From Acidobacteriota bacterium (lineage in GTDB: Bacteria; Acidobacteriota; UBA6911; RPQK01; JAJDTT01): a stretch of DNA of 64,000 nucleotides. The notes below the pieces were generated by a model. That model searched no databases, had not been told where the DNA came from, and saw nothing but the letters and a program-made list of their open reading frames with translations. The stretch spans positions 62,001-126,000 of the forward strand of contig JAPPLF010000049.1 in NCBI GenBank assembly GCA_028874215.1. The letters run 5' to 3'. The translations under genes and the position numbers were made by a program. Within the stretch, counting starts at the first letter, position 1. Each line of letters starts with the position of its first letter. Shown piece after piece: positions 61,987-64,000 of this stretch.

Positions 61987-62985
61987 ATGCCGATGCATCT
62001 CTTTGAAGGCCCGGGCCAATGGTACCGGGGCAACGTCCACAATCACACCACCAATTCGGACGGTCTCTTTGGCCTGAACGAACTGGCGACGTGGTACACC
62101 CGCCACGAATACGATTTCCTCTTCGTCACCGACCACAACCTGGTCACCGACGTCAGCGGGCACCCATCCCGCGAGATCCTCGTCCTGCCGGGTGCCGAGA
62201 TCGGGGTCAAGTGGCAGGAGACCTTTCCGGCCGAGGTCCTGGCCCTGGGAATTCAGCGGATGGCGAGCCATATGGCAAGTCCACAGCGAGTCATCGATGA
62301 AGTGCTGGAGCAGGGTGGAATCCCCTTTCTCTCCCATCCTTCCCTGAGTGGTATCTCTTCCGCCGCCGTTTCCCGATTGAAGGGTCTGGTGGGAATCGAG
62401 ATCTTCAACGCGCCCAACCACTGGAACGGACGCCGTGGCGATTCCACCGCCCAGTGGGACGAATTGCTGGCCGGGGGGCACAGGCTCTGGGGCGTGGCCA
62501 GCGACGATCGGCACAGCGGAGTCCGTCCCGAGCTGACCTTTGCTCCACTGGGCCGGCAGCCGTTCCGTGATCAGGCCGAAGCCTGGATTATGGTCTGGGC
62601 CCGGACTCGGACTTCCGCCGAAATTTTGGAGGCCATCCGGCAGGGCCGTTTCTACTCCACGACCGGACCGCGAATCGAGGAGATCACGGTAGAGGACGGC
62701 GAGATCCGGGTGAAGACCACGCCCGTTCGTTCGGTCTGGTTCGCCTCGTCACCCTGGCTGGGCGTCCGTCGGGTGGCGCCAGCGGGTGACCGCCTGACGG
62801 AGGCCCGTGCACCGCTTTCGGCCCTGGCCACTCCCGGCAAGATCGCGGAGATGACCGATCGATTTCTGGATCGGGGCTATTGGGAGCGGCCTCGAGTCGT
62901 GGGATGTTACGTCCGGGTCGAGCTGTGGGACGGCGAGGACGGTCGTGCCTGGTCCAATCCAATCGACCTGAGCCGGGAGGGGTAA
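61987..62985 (+). CDS. PHP-domain metal-dependent hydrolase (CehA/McbA-like), copy B
   Basis: This 332-residue protein shows WYRGNVHNHTTNSDG (HxH at residues 18-20), FVTDHNLVTDVSG, VLPGAEIGVKWQETF, GIPFLSHPSLSG and GVASDDRHSG. GRFYSTTGPRI marks the C-terminal beta domain. It is highly similar to copy A along the entire chain. It is cytosolic. The association with a propeller in two places suggests a joint pathway step, for example hydrolysis of an ester or phospho-sugar released by the propeller enzyme. Confidence 0.85.
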   Translation: MPMHLFEGPGQWYRGNVHNHTTNSDGLFGLNELATWYTRHEYDFLFVTDHNLVTDVSGHPSREILVLPGAEIGVKWQETFPAEVLALGIQRMASHMASPQRVIDEVLEQGGIPFLSHPSLSGISSAAVSRLKGLVGIEIFNAPNHWNGRRGDSTAQWDELLAGGHRLWGVASDDRHSGVRPELTFAPLGRQPFRDQAEAWIMVWARTRTSAEILEAIRQGRFYSTTGPRIEEITVEDGEIRVKTTPVRSVWFASSPWLGVRRVAPAGDRLTEARAPLSALATPGKIAEMTDRFLDRGYWERPRVVGCYVRVELWDGEDGRAWSNPIDLSREG

Positions 62986-63107
62986 CCGCCGCCGCTTCCG
63001 AACGACGGTTCACGGTGAGACGGTTCGCGGTGAAATGGACTCCCCACTGAGGTAGGATGTCCACAACTCGATTCCCACATCTCGGATCTTTTCTTGTGGG
63101 AGGAAGA

Positions 63108-63539
63108 ATGGCGACGAGGCCTCTCTCTAACTTCCTGCTGGTTGCTGCCGTGTCCGTCCTCTGGCTGGCCGCCGTCCCGTCCTGGGGACGCACGCTGAGC
63201 CAGGGAGGAGAGGAAGCCGCCCGGCGGGAGGAACGAGAAGATTATTTCCGAAGATGGCTCAGGGAAGACGTGGTCCACATCATCACGGACGAGGAGGAGG
63301 GTGTCTTCCAGCGTCTGACCACCCCCGAGGAGAAGGACGCCCTTCTGCGCACGCCCGGCGCCGGTCTGACGCTGGCCGAGGAGCTGGGACTGACCACCAA
63401 GGCCCAGCGTCCCTTCTTCTCTCCGGGCAACCGCGAGAACTATCCCCGGATGACGCGCCGGGCCAAGGACAGTCCGTTCGCCCACTATGAAACCTATGCC
63501 AGGATCCAGGCTCGACGGGCGCGGATACGGCCGAAGTGA
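63108..63539 (+). CDS. Short secreted GWxTD-like domain protein
   Basis: This 143-residue protein starts at ATG 63108 after GGGAGG. The signal is LLVAAVSVLWLAAVPSWG. The core YFRRWLREDVVHIITDEEEGVFQRLTTPEEKDA matches the front of the GWxTD domain (quoted in part: EDVVHIITDEEEGVFQRL), which is typical of Acidobacteriota and Planctomycetota exported proteins. The second half (FFSPGNRENYPRMTRR) does not continue the domain, so this is a truncated or specialised form. The function is unknown. Confidence 0.6.
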   Translation: MATRPLSNFLLVAAVSVLWLAAVPSWGRTLSQGGEEAARREEREDYFRRWLREDVVHIITDEEEGVFQRLTTPEEKDALLRTPGAGLTLAEELGLTTKAQRPFFSPGNRENYPRMTRRAKDSPFAHYETYARIQARRARIRPK

Positions 63540-63685
63540 CGGCGTGATGCGTCTCACTATTGGCGTGTGACAAGCGGGAAGCTGCTTTGCCGAATTGCCG
63601 GGCTGAGGCTGGGCCTGCCGGCCCTCCGGGAGGACTGAAAAGAAGAGTTGAGCGGACCGTTTCCGGTGTCGGAAACCGAGAACAG

Positions 63686-64000
63686 ATGCGCAAAGACAAA
63701 GAAGTGGCAAGAACGGGTGTCCTGATTCTCCTGTGCGCTTTGGGCAGTTGCACCCATGACGCAGGGGAATCGGAAAGTGTTTCCGCCGTTCCGGAAGTGA
63801 CCCTCGGTGAGCCGGTGATCGTGGCCGTGAGTCCGCCCGGCGAAAAACGCTGGGGATTTTACCAATTCCCCGATATGTGGCGGGGCCGCGGCGGCCAGAT
63901 CTATCTGGCGATGAACGTGGGGGAAGATGCGGAAGTCGGCGTACACCAGCCGACAAAGTTTTTCGTCTCCCGGAATGAGGGCCGGTCCTGGCAGCCGATC
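63686..64000 (+). CDS. Lipoprotein sialidase-like propeller (partial, runs off the right edge)
   Basis: ATG 63686 opens a frame that stays open to the last base: 105 codons. It has a signal with lipobox-like LGSC at about residue 21. LGEPVIVAVSPPGEKRWGFYQFPDMW, YLAMNVGEDAE and FFVSRNEGRSWQPI match the start of the protein at 52036 (quoted in pieces). It therefore encodes a second copy of that lipoprotein in the GC-rich flank. The rest lies outside the window. Confidence 0.8.
   Translation, partial: MRKDKEVARTGVLILLCALGSCTHDAGESESVSAVPEVTLGEPVIVAVSPPGEKRWGFYQFPDMWRGRGGQIYLAMNVGEDAEVGVHQPTKFFVSRNEGRSWQPI

Noticed and set aside
1-64000. CRISPR array, tRNA, rRNA, intact IS element, phage or attachment sites
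   Set aside because: I looked for regularly spaced repeats, tRNA-like cloverleaf ends, transposase motifs and integrases and saw none that hold up by reading.

Overview
The window reads as a chromosomal segment of a Gram-negative glycan-degrading heterotroph, most likely an Acidobacteriota member of a sulfatase-rich, possibly marine or sponge-associated, lineage. This placement is an inference. It rests on an Oar-type TonB receptor with an N-terminal carboxypeptidase-regulatory domain, many Tat and lipoprotein export signals on glycan enzymes, three type I sulfatases, FG-GAP/ASPIC (CRTAC1) proteins beside exported TPR proteins, and several Asp-box beta-propellers. No rRNA, tRNA, CRISPR array or intact insertion sequence was seen.

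Region 1 (1-22.7 kb, GC-rich) carries an ApaH-like phosphatase, a CE15 glucuronoyl-esterase-like protein, two nearly identical tandem sulfatases, a Tat-exported MsrP, Maf, an M19 dipeptidase, a thioredoxin-like protein, an aldo/keto reductase, a hydroxyacid-oxoacid transhydrogenase-like iron ADH, a Tat-signal class V aminotransferase, a Gfo/Idh/MocA oxidoreductase, a DUF6807-like lipoprotein, a third (lipoprotein) sulfatase, a large secreted propeller protein and a D-aminoacylase. It ends with a frameshifted metallo-beta-lactamase-fold gene and a possible gamma-glutamyltransferase scrap.

Region 2 (23.2-60.7 kb, visibly lower GC) looks like one expanded catabolic island. It begins with a strong promoter, a palindromic AT-rich site and a TonB receptor, followed by a HEAT-repeat/sodium-solute-symporter fusion. 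Next come Asp-box propellers, an exported TIM-barrel-like protein, a calcineurin phosphoesterase, two exported TPR proteins with one intact and one residual CRTAC1 gene, a DHDPS-family lyase, an enolase-superfamily sugar-acid dehydratase, a C45 acyltransferase, a GntR/FCD regulator, a D-2-hydroxyacid dehydrogenase, PHP hydrolases, two GGT-family Ntn hydrolases, an HpaI-type aldolase and three paralogues of an unrecognised secreted family. Palindromes of the form TATAA-N-TTATA or TTATA-N3-TATAA lie before the TonB gene, two propeller genes and the aldolase, with a near match before the third unknown-family gene. They are candidate operators, possibly for the GntR protein at 42.3 kb.

Region 3 (60.7-64 kb, GC-rich again) holds a second propeller-PHP pair, a short GWxTD-like secreted protein and the start of a lipoprotein propeller paralogous to the one at 52-53.5 kb.

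A working model, which is inference, is as follows. Exported sulfatases, propellers, TIM-barrel and jelly-roll-like proteins act on a sulfated or uronic-acid glycan or glycoconjugate. TonB and the symporter import products. The cytosolic dehydratase, lyase, aldolase and dehydrogenase convert sugar acids to central metabolites, while the amidase-type enzymes remove acyl or gamma-glutamyl groups. Repeated duplication with decay (pseudogenes at 21.8, 45.7 and 59.8 kb) suggests rapid turnover of this locus.
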